The notes: generated from the sequence alone by a model not told the origin. Shown: positions 21,989 through 34,503, counted from the first letter of the stretch. The stretch: 64,000 nt of DNA from Berberis thunbergii (GCA_003290165.1 QNQO01001846.1:124001-188000), one strand, 5' to 3'. Translations and numbers: made by a program.

Positions 21989-22170
21989 CAAAGTATTTTG
22001 ATACAATTTTTTTTTACTTATTTTAAAATTCAATAAAATTATATATTATAATTTAAAAGTTATAACAATATGTTTCCATCAAAGTATTCTGATACAATTT
22101 TTTTTTACTTATTTTAAAATTCAATAAAATTATATATTATAATTTAAAAGTTATAACAATATGTTTCCAC
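21989..22170. repeat. 91-bp direct tandem duplication
   Basis: The block AAGTATTTTGATACAATTTT… at 21991 is repeated at 22082 with a single visible mismatch, so the duplication is recent. Confidence 0.93.
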
Positions 22171-24110
22171 TCATTCGATGCATTTGAATTAACATTGAAA
22201 GTCATAAGACTATTCGATTTTTTCCAAATTACTATATGAAAATTTAAAAATTATTATTTGAATATTTCAAAGTTTGGTGAAATTTTGAAAATTTTAATCG
22301 AAACGGAATTATTATATTTTGAATTTCGGAAATGGAAATTCCAATTTTTTCCAAAATTTCTTCAAAATTGAAACGTATATTTCCGATCCCTTCCATTTGA
22401 AAATTGCCCTATTATTGATAATTCCCTTTTTTAATTTTATATTTAGTTTAGTCCATCCAGTCAACAATTAAATGGTCACGACTTTTGCACGAGATGGTTT
22501 TTTGGACTCGTGAAGAGTTTTTCAAATTGCGATCAACGATTCAAAATGTTTTCAGCCTTGTTGTTTTCACCATCATCGACATCAAAATCCTGAACAGTTT
22601 CAAATAAAAAATCAACTTAATTTGGTCGTTATATAAAATTTTGGTGTTAGGTTTTCACTGGCTTTGATTATTTTGAATCACCTCCATCTTTTTAATTTTT
22701 CATCAATTTTCTATAAAACGGAGAATGAGATAAAATTCATTTTGAAAGTTGGGATACAATGTTACCTTATAGCATTCAATTTATTGTCACGTATACACTA
22801 GCAAATTATTTTGAATTTTATAAAACTCCAAATGAAAAAAATGAGACGTTACATAATAGGGATGTATTGTCGAGTCAGATCCCTTACAAGGTTTAGTCTA
22901 ATTACAAGTATTTTTGCTAAAAAATAATAATACCAGTATTTCTAATTTGCTCAAGTAGAACATAGTAATGTGTTTATTTGGCAGGAAAAAAAAATGTTAG
23001 TGATATTGAATGACTTGATTTATGAGGATGAAATTAGAAAGTGATTTATTGTTTAGTTTAGAGTGACTTTAAGAAACATAGTTTCATAAATGTTTCTAAA
23101 TACTTGCATAGGTAACACCACAAAATTCCAAAATGTTTTGAAAAAGTTTGATGACATCTAGTTTTATATATATATATAAGGCCCACATCATTAAGTTTCC
23201 ATCGATATCTCAGTTTTGCGGAAAAAAAAAGTTTCATTATAGTGTATTGCCCGTGCCGTTGGCACGATAAAAGGGTAGGTTGTGACAATAGGTAAAACTC
23301 GATTAAAATTTTAATCAGTTAGAAATAAAAAACACATTTTAAAACCGCCACAATTAGTCCTATCAAAACTTTGATTTTCCATAATATAGAATTCATGGCC
23401 TTTACTTGAATGTGTCGATGTAATATTGAAAATACTTACGATGTGAAGAACATTAGATTACAGTAATTTTTTTGAAAAAATGCATACAACGTGAAATGCA
23501 TATTTAAAACTTTAAGCTTTTGTATTAATGATTGGTTTCATTGAAAAGATCTTTAAAAATGTATTTTAACGATATCAAGTTTACTGAAATCCGATAACTA
23601 CGTAAATAGTTATGACGATTTGCATTTAAAAAAACACCAATTTGTTATCTTTCCGCAATATATGCATTCCACCAACCTATTCACTTTTTTGTTCATTTTC
23701 TTTGTCTTATACTTACAACTTATTTACAAACATATCATTGTTGATAGTGAATCTCCATCATCAACATCTTTCACAGCTTTCAATTTTAATTGTCTTTTAT
23801 CTACAATCCCAAATATCATTCTGAATTGTAATATAAATTAGGGTAGTCCCCATGCCGTCATGGCATGATAAAAGTTTAACATGATAAATAGAATTTGGCA
23901 TGATAAAACACCATTCTGATTTATTTTTCTAGCATCAACACCCCATTAAACTTGATTAAGTTAATATATTATTTAAGAAAAATAAATAAATACGAAATGT
24001 TGGGTATGGAAATCGAACCCCTGCATTCTTATTGGGGATTGATTGAAGGTGAGACATAAATGCTAACTTTAAGTCTCAACCATTAGATGAAAATTTTCTC
24101 TTGGTGCTTC
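22171..24110. other. AT-rich intergenic DNA with two Helitron-like hairpins
   Basis: CGTGCCGTTGGCACG at 23252-23266 and CATGCCGTCATGGCATG at 23851-23867, each followed by ATAAAAG, are the only structures seen. No gene. Confidence 0.5.
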
Positions 24111-24119
24111 AAGTTCTTT

Positions 24120-24417
24120 GTGTCCGTTAAATTCATATATTTGTAATAATTCTAAAAATAATAACACTTTTAAGACGTAATAGTTTACCAAACAATTTTA
24201 CACACTCTCACAAACAAAATGATACAATAATTATATCAACATGAAAAGTATGGTGCTACAAGTGATACTATTCATAGTGATCCAGTTTATCGTATCACTT
24301 TTTTTGTGTAACTGTTTTTCATTTTTTTGACTAAATTTAATTTTGAATTTAAGTTGTTTGGTAGAATGTTACAATTCAAAATTGTACTATTGTGACAAAA
24401 ATGTCAATTTGATGTAG
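24120..24417. mobile_element. CACTA-like MITE, diverged copy
   Basis: Aligns along its length with 61885-62196 and ends TCAATTTGATGTAGTA, the complement of a CACTA-type terminus. Its 5' end is eroded. Confidence 0.55.
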
Positions 24418-24429
24418 TATTTGGCTTAA

Positions 24430-24690
24430 ATAAAGGACAAAATAAAAAACGTCTTAGCAGTAAACCCAGAATGTATTAAGTTTTTAAAGTGTGTCCGGCC
24501 CTGATTTTGGCTTTCATTTTGATTTCGAGATTACATGAACAAGTCTTCATGTTCACCTCAAAATTTGAATGTGCTATACAAATAATCTTCATTTTACAAT
24601 ACATTTGGTTGTCTGTGTGATGCTCTAAACATGGTACTGTCCCATATTTTACCAAAATTAATCTCTCATTGAAAACACACAAATGAGTAA
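24430..24690. repeat. Dispersed repeat (second copy 28265-28510)
   Basis: About 250 bp around AAAGTGTGTCCGGCCCTGAT is nearly identical in both places. The frames differ between copies, so no protein is supported. Confidence 0.75.
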
Positions 24691-25365
24691 GTCTAGCTAG
24701 TCATGTTTGTTGATCTTTTTGAATTATTTTTTTTACATTTTTTACTCATTCTCTTTTAAACACAATCACAAACACCACTTATGAAAGGGGTGAAATTGTA
24801 AAAAAAACCTAAAAAATACTCAAATAAAACTAACAAACAAGACTAGCTAAAATTGTTGCACACAAATACAAATAAAAACAAGAAAAAAAATGAACCACCT
24901 ATTTCAAAATAACTAGGCCAGGTGGCAGAGTAAACCATGTAAACCTTGTACCAGTTTGATGCGTCTCCTTGGTGGTTTTTACATGCAATTTAATAAATTT
25001 AAAACAAATATTCACCAAACTTTCTCAACCACTCAACACTATAAAAACCCTTTCAATGTTAATAGTTAACCTTATTCGATTGATTTTTTGGTAAACATAG
25101 TCATGGCGAGAGACGTTAAAATTAAAAACTTAAGAAGTATTTAGACTTCGATGGCTTGGGAAACATTAACAAAAAAAACAACAAAAATAGTTCAAATATT
25201 TTTGAAATTATAGAAAGAGAAGATGAAGGAGAACATAGAACAAACGTCAAACTCAAGGATGACAATAGAAAAAATAATAATGCGTGCATCTTATAAAAAT
25301 AAGGAAAAACATTTGTAACAAAAAGTTACTCTGGCTAGTTTTGTGATGATTAGAGCTACATTCTT
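24691..25365. other. Intergenic DNA; includes second copy of the 5030-5200 repeat
   Basis: The stretch 25010-25180 repeats the TATA-bearing segment at 5030. Downstream, an open reading (KYLDFDGLGN-like) is preserved in both copies but is out of frame with the ATG. Unrecognised. Confidence 0.45.
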
Positions 25366-25368
25366 TCG

Positions 25369-25425
25369 AAAATTCTAGCCGGCTTGGTATTCACTCCTAG
25401 TTTGAATGCCTGATCGGCTAGAATT
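25369..25425. mobile_element. Small foldback TTCTAGCCGG element
   Basis: Arms AAAATTCTAGCCGG and CGGCTAGAATT around a 30-bp loop. No convincing target duplication. Probably a minimal member of the TTCTAG foldback group. Confidence 0.5.
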
Positions 25426-25579
25426 ACTCTTTTGTCCATCTTCTTTAAAGTGTTTGTGATTGTGTTTAAAAGAAACGAGACAAAAATTGTAAATTTGCCA
25501 ACTAGACATGCAAACCAAGCCGATTATAATTATAAGTACTCACATTCTTTTTATCAACCTCAAAGAATAAACTTTTATT

Positions 25580-26065
25580 AGTACTTGGAATGGAATTCCC
25601 TTGAAACTAAAAGTGCAAGGTGTACATATACCAAAAAATGTAAATTCATTGATTAATAAGAACTCCCATATAGGAAGTGCCATTAAAGGTTCGCTTACTG
25701 CTTTATTCCATGATTGACTCCACCTGTAAACTATCCCTGTAACGGGTAAGAGACACTCAAAGCAGCCCACTGAGTCAAAGAAATTGAAGCCAAATTTCTA
25801 ATAGAACGCCAGGCCTAGCATCTAAAAAATATTAGAAAGTAAGGAGCCTTGGTAGCTCCACGCCCTTTTCCAATCATTTTCATGGCTGGATGGAATCATC
25901 AATTACAAGTCAATTAGACATAATCATCGATATAAGGATTTCTTTTGAATCATCAGCCTCCCCCATTTCCCATTCATTAAGTATCTTGAGGTTAAGGTTC
26001 CAACCTCTCAGCTATAATCATTCAAAGAAACTCTACAGAGTCTAGGAAATTCATCCATAAACATA
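25580..26065. repeat. Dispersed block split elsewhere by a copia insertion
   Basis: The part 25590-25795 matches 56450-56534 and the part 25800-26000 (ATAGAACGCCAGGCCTAGCA…) matches 61688-61880. In the second location a copia element lies between the two parts, so this copy approximates the uninterrupted arrangement. Confidence 0.75.
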
Positions 26066-26389
26066 TTTCACTCCTAAGAAACTAGATGACATGTAGGAAA
26101 ATACACCTCCATAGGCAAGAACCATGGCGCCAAGTAACACGGTGGGGTAGCTACCCATTCCCACCTGGTCATCATCGGCCTAAATGAATTCCTCCGTAGT
26201 TTATAGACCTCCATAGCAATTCCCTGAAGTACCAAATTTATGGATTTAAAGGACATAATCCCCAAACTATCCTTCTATATTTTTGCTGAGACACAACAAC
26301 TAACCCCTCATTGAACTCTAGATCACCAGTCACCACATCCCTCTTAAACCCCATTCTCTACCTTCCAACCAAAGATTGTATAAGCATTC

Positions 26390-26880
26390 ATATATGCAAA
26401 AGGCTGTTGTTGAGCAATTGGTGAAAGAGATATTGGATGCAGGGGTTCTTCAAGTTAGTCATAGTCCTTTTTGCTGCCCAAATCTTATTATTAAAAAAAA
26501 TAATAAAAATAAAAAGGTTTCTAGCGGTTTGGTGTAGACTATTGGAAACTCGATGAACTGACCAAGACAAGTTTCACATACCTACAAAATCCTTGATGAA
26601 CTTTATGGCACCAAATCAGAGTTCACCTACCTGATGTTTTCCAAAACATCCATTACAACTCATTATGAAAACTTTGAATTTAAAGTGATGCCCTTTGGCC
26701 TCACCAATACCTCGAGCATATTTCAAGCTTGTATGAATCAATTTTTTCAACCATATTTGAGGAAGTTCATCTTAGTCTAAAGCCCCAACTTGGATACGCA
26801 TATCCAACACCTAAAAGCCACATTTTCTACACTTAGACAACAGAACCTCTATGCGAATCATAAAGTGGAGGACTTCTTAA
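26390..26880 (+). pseudogene. Ty3/gypsy reverse transcriptase relic
   Basis: The plus strand encodes VEQLVKEILDAGVLQVSHSP near 26405, then HYENFEFKVMPFGLTNTSSI with FQACMNQFF near 26660-26750, and HIQHLKATFSTLRQQNLYAN further on. These are the start, fingers/palm and connection of a gypsy reverse transcriptase (EQ…L..G.I..S.SPFSSP; FEF.VMPFGLTNAP..FQ..MN). Stops and frameshifts are frequent and the YxDD box is absent. A second relic of the same fragment lies at 62210-62540. Confidence 0.85.
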
Positions 26881-26884
26881 GAGT

Positions 26885-26965
26885 TAAGCTTATATAGATA
26901 TATATGTATATACTATATATATATATATTCTTGGAACAAAAAAATACATATATATATTGTTATTT
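26885..26965. repeat. TA-rich microsatellite
   Basis: Several (TA)n runs, e.g. TATATATATATATATTC near 26915. Confidence 0.8.
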
Positions 26966-26994
26966 ATTTATGCATAGTATTAATGTCATGCACA

Positions 26995-27420
26995 TTGATG
27001 TCTTTCAAGAATTTGACCCTTTACTGATGATGCTGGTTAAATATGATTTAATCAGTTGAACAATGTCAGAAACTAGTTAGAATATATGAATGAATTAAAT
27101 TGTATTCAAAGATTATTCTGATCATTGTAAATAATATATGAAAGGAAGTATCAAATGGTATTAAATTATATTCAAAGATTATTTTGATGAATGTAGATAA
27201 TAATTTTAAGGAAGAATAAAATGGTATTGGGTCAAGTAAAGAAATTAGTTAAACATATTTACAAGTTCAATTGTTTATTTTAAGTTTTGATTTAACAAAT
27301 GTAAACTTTTACTCCTGACATAGATTTTTACGAATGAGAAAAGGTAGACCATGAAGTGAAATGTAAATATGCCATCACACAAATGAAATAATCCTAGTCA
27401 GTTAAAAAATATACCGATTA
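26995..27420. repeat. Dispersed repeat, copy of 15090-15480
   Basis: See 15090. After it, 27418-27450 also matches 16308-16340, showing the original duplicated block was longer and later rearranged. Confidence 0.65.
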
Positions 27421-27429
27421 AGATGAAGA

Positions 27430-28260
27430 TGGCCAAATGCAAATATCATGCATTTGCTCCCTCTAACAAAAGAAAAAAAAACTTTCTCTCACCTCCACAT
27501 TTTGAAAACAAACCATACAATAATAATAATACTAATACTAAGTTCAGCAGAATTTTCAAAAGACCAATGAATTTGATATCTAGAGCATCTTCAATTTCAA
27601 TTAAATAAGAATATACCACATTACCACAGTAGCCCACTTCACAATTTGATTTTCACTCCCCAATTTGGTATTGCACATTGTCAAATACTATTTCTAAACT
27701 TTGTCCAGCAAATCTGCACAGTTTTTGAAGTTTTTAGGATGTTTGACGAGTTAATAACAAAATTAAAGGAGATTACACATTTTAACAACATTAGAGTTGG
27801 TTAATCTTCGTTTTGGCAAAAATGTTAGGAAATCATGTTTTGTAATTATGGTGACATGGCGTGATCTTGAAAGAATGATAAAATTTTCAAAATGTTTATG
27901 TACATCTCAAGGTTGTAAAAAAACCTCTTCTAACGATGCCACAATGTTTTGGTTATAAAATTTGATTGCAAAACCTGATTCCCTAACCTCATTTGGCGTC
28001 TTTGCATTAAAGTGGTTATTTCATATATTCACTATGCTCTAATAGTAAAGCGTAGAGTGTACAAGTGTCTAATTACAGGCCGTCTGAGTCAGTATAGGTC
28101 GTTAGCTGGCTTGAAGTTAGGTTTCATTTTGATTTCCAAATGAATAGCCATTTGCCCCAAAATGTATTGCCAGATGCATACATTTGACTATACGTTTTAG
28201 CCAAATGTATATCAAGTAAGCCTTATTTTGCTAAGTTGGGCTTAAACAGAGGACAAAATT
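27430..28260. other. AT-rich intergenic DNA, no gene seen
   Basis: A short Lys/Asn-rich frame at 27423-27608 has no domain. The 27840-28000 segment shares sequence with 14390-14530. Confidence 0.45.
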
Positions 28261-28849
28261 ACAAATGTATCAGCAGTAATCCCAGAATGTATTAGTTTTT
28301 AAAGTGTGTCCGGCCCTGATTTTGGCTTTCATTTTGATTTCCAGATTATATGTACAAGTCTTCATGTTCGCCACAAAATTTGAATGTGCTATACAAAGAA
28401 TCTTCATTTTACAATCCATTTGGTTGTCTGTGGGGATGCTCTAAAAATGGTACTCTCCCATATTTTACAGAAATTAATCTCCCATTGAAGACACACAAAT
28501 ATAAAGAAAAACAAGAAAAAATGAACCACCCATTACAAAATAAGTAGGGTGTTGACGCGCTCTACGTGTGCAAATATTTAGTATTTTTTTTTATAATCTT
28601 CCAATAATAAGTAAAAATTATTATTGAAATTTTAAGCAAAATAATTATTTATAATTTAAAGGGCATATATATAATTTACAAATTATTAAGAGGTTCGAAT
28701 AAATGATATTAGAGGTTTAAATATAATTAATAATATTCAAGAGGGGCAAGTTTTGTATAAAAAATAATCTAAATTTGTGAGGGTTTAAAATGACAAAAAT
28801 ACCCCAAACTACTATCCACCTAATTATTGTTTGTTTTTGTAAATATGAT

Positions 28850-29465
28850 GAATTGGGAGGCCATTTTGGATATTTCAAAAATTAGGACGAAATCCACATG
28901 GGTATTGTTCTTGAGAGGAACAAACATTATTGGTACTGACTAGGTGTGGAAAATTAACATACAAATTATTTTTGTATATTTTACAAAATAAACAAACACA
29001 TGGCCTCCCTCATTTCTTTTCAACGTCCACCATCACCATCCGTCACTTGATTCTATGTAGGGATGGATGGAGCGAATTTTCACGAATATTCGTCTTCATC
29101 CAAACCGTTGAGTTTACCTCAACAGATTTTGTTATCCATATCCAACCCGATTATATCCGTTTACATATTTATTTATATACAATTAAACCAATTTATTGGG
29201 TTGATCAAACTCAAATATAACAAAGCTTCAAGCCAATTGGCCCAGCCAAACTTATAAATTATAAAGCCCAACTTTGTGTTTTTATTGACCAATAAACTTT
29301 TGCTTGTTGCTTTTTAGAAAAATGGGACTAAACATCTTAAACTTAGATTTAAAAGATTGCAAATCATTGTATTTTTATAGAAGCATATACTTGTTGAATT
29401 TACTTCTTAGAGGATGTGGGACTAAACATCTTAAACTCACATTTAAAAGATTGCAAATCTTTGTA
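28850..29465. other. AT-rich intergenic DNA, no gene seen
   Basis: Contains two partial repeats of ATGTGGGACTAAACATCTTAA at about 29324 and 29415. Otherwise nothing recognised. Confidence 0.45.
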
Positions 29466-29473
29466 TTTTTATA

Positions 29474-30146
29474 CAGTGTTCTAAAAATCGCTAGGCGCTG
29501 GGCGGGCGGCGAGCTGGTGCCTAGCGCCCAGGGGCCTAGGCGGGCGCCTAGGCGGCACCTAGGCGGTCTTAGGTTTTGTATTATTACTTTAATAATTTAC
29601 AAAAGTTAAGCATAATACATTATCAATTACATCCAATTTAATGCCAGTATATATATGCAAAATTTAAAAACATGAAAAATTACCAATAGTGAACAAAATT
29701 TATTAAAACTCAAATGACTGAAGTTGGTCATGATGGGTACTTTATATAAATTTGAATGTGTACTCTTTTATTTTTCTTCAAATTGCATAAATAACCTCAG
29801 TTATATTTGATAAAATCTACATTAGTAAAATTGGTACCGACAGATCATTCGAGAATTCCATTAAGTAATCATCATTTGCTACATTTAGACATATACTGAA
29901 TAAAAAATAATTAAATAGTTTATTATTAAAAAGTAGGAAATAAAATAAAATAAGAACACAATTAGCCATATTAAAAATTTTAAAAAAAATTAAAAAAAAT
30001 AAAAATCGCCCAGACCGCCTAGAGTCTGCCCAGACCCGCCCAGACCCGCCCAGACCCGCCTAGACCCGCCCCGCCCAGCCATTAATCTGGGCGGTTTTCC
30101 ACCTTCTAGCGCCTAGGCGCCGCCTAGACCGATTTTTAGAACATTG
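29474..30146. mobile_element. hAT-type MITE, CARTGTTCTAAAAA ends, intact copy
   Basis: Begins CAGTGTTCTAAAAATCGC and ends CGATTTTTAGAACATTG with an exact 8-bp duplication TTTTTATA (29466-29473, 30147-30154). Both subterminal regions are GCCTAGGCGG-rich; the right side holds five AGACCCGCC-type repeats (30030-30070). It is homologous to 6351-6948. No transposase. Confidence 0.92.
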
Positions 30147-30169
30147 TTTTTATAGACTATTATTTTGTC

Positions 30170-31400
30170 TTTTGTTGCAACCACCACCACCACCACTACC
30201 ACCATAGCATAATCATCATCACCTTCACAACCACCACAATTACCATGTTGCTACAATCGCCATAGCATTAACTACCTTCAAAGCCATAACTACCAACATG
30301 CATAGCAAAATCAATGTCACTTTTACATTCACCGCATACACCATGTCATAACCTTAACCACCAACACCTTAACACTTGTCGCAAACACCATACGATAACT
30401 GTCACCAAGACATTCATAGTCATAGCTACTACCTTCGCCACCGTCAACACCTTCACAAATCATAGCCAATGCCACAACTATCGTCGCATAATTCTTACCA
30501 GCACTGCAACCCCTATAGTTATAGCAATTGCTACCAAGATACCAAAATCACAACCACCTTATCTACGACTAACAACCACAAGTACTGCCACAACCATTAC
30601 TATCATTACCATCACCACTAACCAATTTCGTTATCACCACAACCACCACCACCATACGACAACTACAACTATTGTCATCAACTTCACCACCCACAATCAC
30701 TACCACGATACTAAAACCACACCTACTGCCATCATCACAACCACCATCATCATCACCAACGAGATTGAGTGAGGTTCAATGAGGAATTCCAAACCAAATA
30801 CTAAATACGCAACCACCACCGCAGTAAAATCACCACCACCACTAATACCAACCACACCATGTCAAATGATACATTAAGGTCTATAACCACAACTACTCAC
30901 AATCACTATCATGATACCAAAACCACACTTACTGGCATCATCATAACCACCACCATCATCACCAATGAGATTGGGTAAGTTTCGATGGAGAATTTCCAAA
31001 CCAAATGCTAAATACACAACCACCACCGTAGTATAATCACCACCGCCACTAACATCAACCACCACCACCGTAGTATAATCACCACCGCCACTAACATCAA
31101 CCACCACCATGTCAAATGATACCACAACGTCCACAACTACAACCATTGTCATCATCTCCACCACCCACAATCATATCACCACTACCACAATATCAAAATG
31201 AAGGTCACTCCTATCATTACCACAACCACTAATGAAGTAGAATAAAGTTCAACAATGAATCTCTAATAAAAATAATAAATACACAGCAATGACCATACCA
31301 CAACTACAACCATTGCCATCATATCCACCACCCACAACCACAACCACTGACATCATCACTACCAAATAACAAGCTAAAATAAGGTTCAATAAGGAATTTC
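30170..31400. repeat. CAC/ACC-rich degenerate trinucleotide tract
   Basis: About 1.2 kb dominated by CCACCAC, CATCATCACC and ACAACCACC. A 49-bp direct duplication with core CCGTAGTATAATCACCACCG lies at about 31020 and 31069. The 152-codon Thr/Ile/His frame at 30314-30772 is a by-product. Confidence 0.8.
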
Positions 31401-32290
31401 CAAGCTAAATACTATGTATAACTCATGTTACTCAACAATATCCAAATTTCATGTTACAAATTATAGTCTTTCACCGCATAAAAGTTAAGTTTCATGCTAC
31501 TCAACAATATCCAAATTTCATGTTACAAAAATAGTCACACATCACCTAAAATCCAACAATGTTGTATGTTAGCTCTTATAAAATTAGGCTATAAAATTTA
31601 AGTTGTTTATTTATAAATTATAGTCCCACATCACTTAAAAACAAACTATATTTTGTGTTTGCTCTTTTAAAACTAGTCTACATGTAAGGCCATTATTATT
31701 GTTTGATTCTAGACACCAAGTTTTTTATTCATAAATTGCTGTCCCACATAACATAAAACTCAACTTTCAATTTCATGTTATAAACATAATGCCACAGCCT
31801 AAACACCTAAAAGCCAAGAGTGAGGCTAGAGAGCGAGGACAGCGACGCCGCATTTTTTTTGCGCGCACCACGTCGCTGGTTTCCTCGACATTTAGAATTC
31901 CCCAAAAGCCAATGTTGCTATGTTTTTGCTTTTATAAAGTTATTCTACAAAAATCCCAAATTACAAATTTAAACATAGTCCCACGTCACCTATAAGTCAA
32001 CTATGTTAAGTTGTTGCTCTTATAAAACTAGCATAGATAATTAAATTTTCATATTTTAGGCTCTAGTCAATTAACCCTCGTTGGGTGGCTAAATTGATTG
32101 AACTTTGAAGGCCGGTGGGCATGCTCAAAGAAGTGTTTAGTTATTTACCAACTTACTAATCTCTCATGCAAAAGAACTAACACTTCCAAGGGAACAGGAT
32201 GCATCATACGTCACTAAAATGTCGATATTCATGTTGTTGCATGTTACTGTGACATATGGATGATAATGTTAAAGATGATCATGCAACTGA
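31401..32290. other. AT-rich intergenic DNA with a MITE fragment at 31838-31899
   Basis: A tandem-like pair of CATGTTACAAATTATAGTC / CATGTTACAAAAATAGTC segments lies at 31432-31530. At 31838-31899 the right half of a CGAGG-family MITE (CTGGTTTCCTCGACATTTAG) is preserved. Confidence 0.5.
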
Positions 32291-32298
32291 CATAGATA

Positions 32299-32500
32299 AG
32301 GGTGGGCATCCCGTCCCGTCCCAATTTTTTTGGGTCTTAATGGGATTGATAAATCTCATTTCGACCCCGTCCTGTCCCGTCTCGATCTAGAATAGGATGG
32401 AATGAGATGGGATGAAGATTTTCAATCCCGCAAATTTCGTCCCAAACTGATTTTTCAATATTTATTTTTATTATTATTATTATATATTTATTTTAGGATT
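32299..32500. mobile_element. hAT-type end fragment (AGGGTGGGCATCCC)
   Basis: Matches the first ~190 bp of the element at 11664, including the GGGATGAAGATTTTCAAT stretch. The opposite end was not found. Confidence 0.55.
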
Positions 32501-33029
32501 GCAATATTGGATGCTCATATAAATTCACTGATATATATAGCATTTAGCATCTCAATTTGTCTCTCACATACGCGTCTCTAGACCAATCTCTTGATTCTAA
32601 TCACTTCATCAGAACTCTGAAGTACTTTAAGCAGGTCTTTGTTTTCTCATTCTTTCTTTTAGGTTTAGGGTTACTGAAGAAGAACAACAAAGGGAAGAAA
32701 AGAGATTCAAGAGAACAAAAAAAAAACACCGCACAACAGATTACGCACAGTCGCACACGACACACCTACTCCCTCTCCTGCTTCTACTTCATCAACAACA
32801 CCATCAACAACAGAACCTTGTTCAATCCAACTTTTAGACATATTTTTTTCGATCCAATTTGTTCTCGCTCGGATCTAAGTCAGCAAGTCCAATTTCTCTT
32901 CGATCCAACTCCAAGCAAGCCCTTCTGATCTCCCTCAGCCTCGTCGGATCGGATCCAACTTCTTTAGTTCTCTGTTGCACAAATCCGTCGATAATTCCAA
33001 GTAAGATCCAATTTCTTTTGTAATACTCT
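32501..33029. other. Leader-like intergenic DNA, no gene established
   Basis: A frame at 32557-32928 (123 codons) is preceded by TATATATAGCA near 32532 but encodes no recognisable domain and is Asn/Thr/Ser/Phe-rich. I do not call a gene. Confidence 0.4.
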
Positions 33030-33210
33030 GAGTGGGCGGACTCTGAGGCTGACGGGCTACCTTGTGTGGTAAGGCTCTGAGGCTGACAGGCTACCTCGGT
33101 GTTATAGTCCCACATCACCTGAGTGAGAGATGAAAATGTGTTATATATGCACGAGTTTGAATCTACATGACACAACGTGTTTTAAAGCCGTGCGGATAGT
33201 TAGGTTGAAG
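33030..33210 (-). mobile_element. Fragment of a small LTR element (same family as 46151)
   Basis: GACTCTGAGGCTGACGGGCT repeated twice, TATAGTCCCACATCACCTGA and GTGTTTTAAAGCCGTGCGG match the complement of 46160-46400. Confidence 0.6.
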
Positions 33211-33352
33211 TGTGGAATCAGTATACTAATACTTAGTAGAATGGTTAGTATTTTAAAAAAAATTATTATTGGCGGAAAAAAATGAATGCAAAATTACCCA
33301 TTTGTGATGATTAAAGCTACATTTTTTTGTGATGATTATAAAGAAAGAGAGA

Positions 33353-33425
33353 TTCTAGATGTCGAGGAAACTGGCGAGGGAATTGGCGAGGGAGGGTGCC
33401 TCACACGTGCCTGACCACTGTTTCA
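33353..33425. mobile_element. Left half of a CGAGG-family MITE
   Basis: GAGATTCTAGATGTCGAGG and the following AAACTGGCGAGGG are the left arm; the right arm is missing and an A-run starts at 33426. Confidence 0.65.
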
Positions 33426-33860
33426 AAAAAAAAAAAAAAAAAAAGCGGGAAAGTTATTTTGAATTTCATTGCTGAAATTTAAGAGGGAGGGAAGGACCAA
33501 AAAACAGAGAGAGAAGAGAAGAGAAGAAATAGGGAAGACCTCTCCCCAAACCCATCTCCACAGAGAAGAAGAAATCAGAAGAGAAGAGAAGATGAAATCT
33601 TCCATAAACATAGAACTAGATGACGTGGTACTACATACACCTCCATATGCAAGAACCATGGCGCCAAGTAACATGGTAGGGTAGCTACCCATTCCCACCT
33701 GGTCATCATCGGCCTAAATGAATTCATCGGTAGTTTAAGCAAGTTAATTGCCCTTTTCAAGTTAATTCCCACCTGGTCATCATCGGCCTAAATGGATTGT
33801 GATTTCCTTTTTCAAGTTAATTTCAGTTCTCCAATTGTAAGTAAGAAAACAGAACGTAAG
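33426..33860. other. Intergenic DNA with a segment shared with 26060-26230
   Basis: The block CAAGAACCATGGCGCCAAGT… (33650-33740) matches 26118-26205, and CCCACCTGGTCATCATCGGCC is repeated within it at 33693 and 33768. No function is apparent. Confidence 0.5.
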
Positions 33861-33864
33861 AAAC

Positions 33865-34044
33865 ATGTATTTCCCTTACGAGTATCACTTCTTTATGGCG
33901 CAAGATGAACAGAAATGGATATGAGGGCATGATCATGCCCCTGCAGGAAATAATGAAGACTATATTTCTGCTCCGGCTGCTTCAATGGAAGGTGACGGTG
34001 ATAATGACGATGATGGTGGTTATGACTATGCTCCAGCTGCATAA
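33865..34044 (+). pseudogene. IMA peptide gene, type B, interrupted by an in-frame stop
   Basis: Type B IRON MAN-like locus. The ATG at 33865 is in frame with the C-terminal motif DDDGGYDYAPAA and stop at 34042-34044, but a TGA at codon 20 interrupts it. The codons after it still read HDHAPAGNNEDYISAPAASM, aligning with intact 41887 (YDHVPAGN…FISALTAS) but with two extra partial APA(A/G) motifs. An internal ATG (about 33985) would give a 19-residue peptide that is essentially the functional motif alone. Without read-through it is a pseudogene. Confidence 0.8.
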
Positions 34045-34503
34045 TGGACGAACAACATATCGCATTAGCTGTCCATGAAGATGAAGACCTAATTTTAGCC
34101 CACTAGAACCTTGTATTATGTAAACATATAGAGAAACTAACTAAAGAGTACCTTTACTAGAAAATCTCTATTTTTTTTAATCATGAAACCGTGTCATACG
34201 TACATGATTTACGAGGGTTCTTTTACCTACATGAATTGGTTATTCTCAGTACATAGGTCTGTTGCCTGCAGACTCCAGATACACACCAATATGTTAAACT
34301 TAGACAAACGAAGCAATAATGAAAACAAAAGCATAGCCAAGGTAAATCTGTTGGATCAAAGATCAAAATTTAATGCAACAAACAGTAAGCAAACTTCGAA
34401 CTTTCACTCTATCTGTGGAACAACACATAGAATATGTTTATCTTGTTCCCTATTGGCACTTTATCTTTTTCCCTATTGGCACATGAACAGTGAACAAAAC
34501 AGA

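Noticed and set aside
30314..30772. 152-codon open frame, Thr/Ile/His-rich
   Set aside because: Translation of a degenerate ACC/ATC repeat; no domain, start context or splice signal.
33423..33772. Frames of 65-91 codons around a Met-Ala-Pro-Ser segment
   Set aside because: The segment is shared with 26060-26265, but the frames differ and have stops; no recognisable domain.
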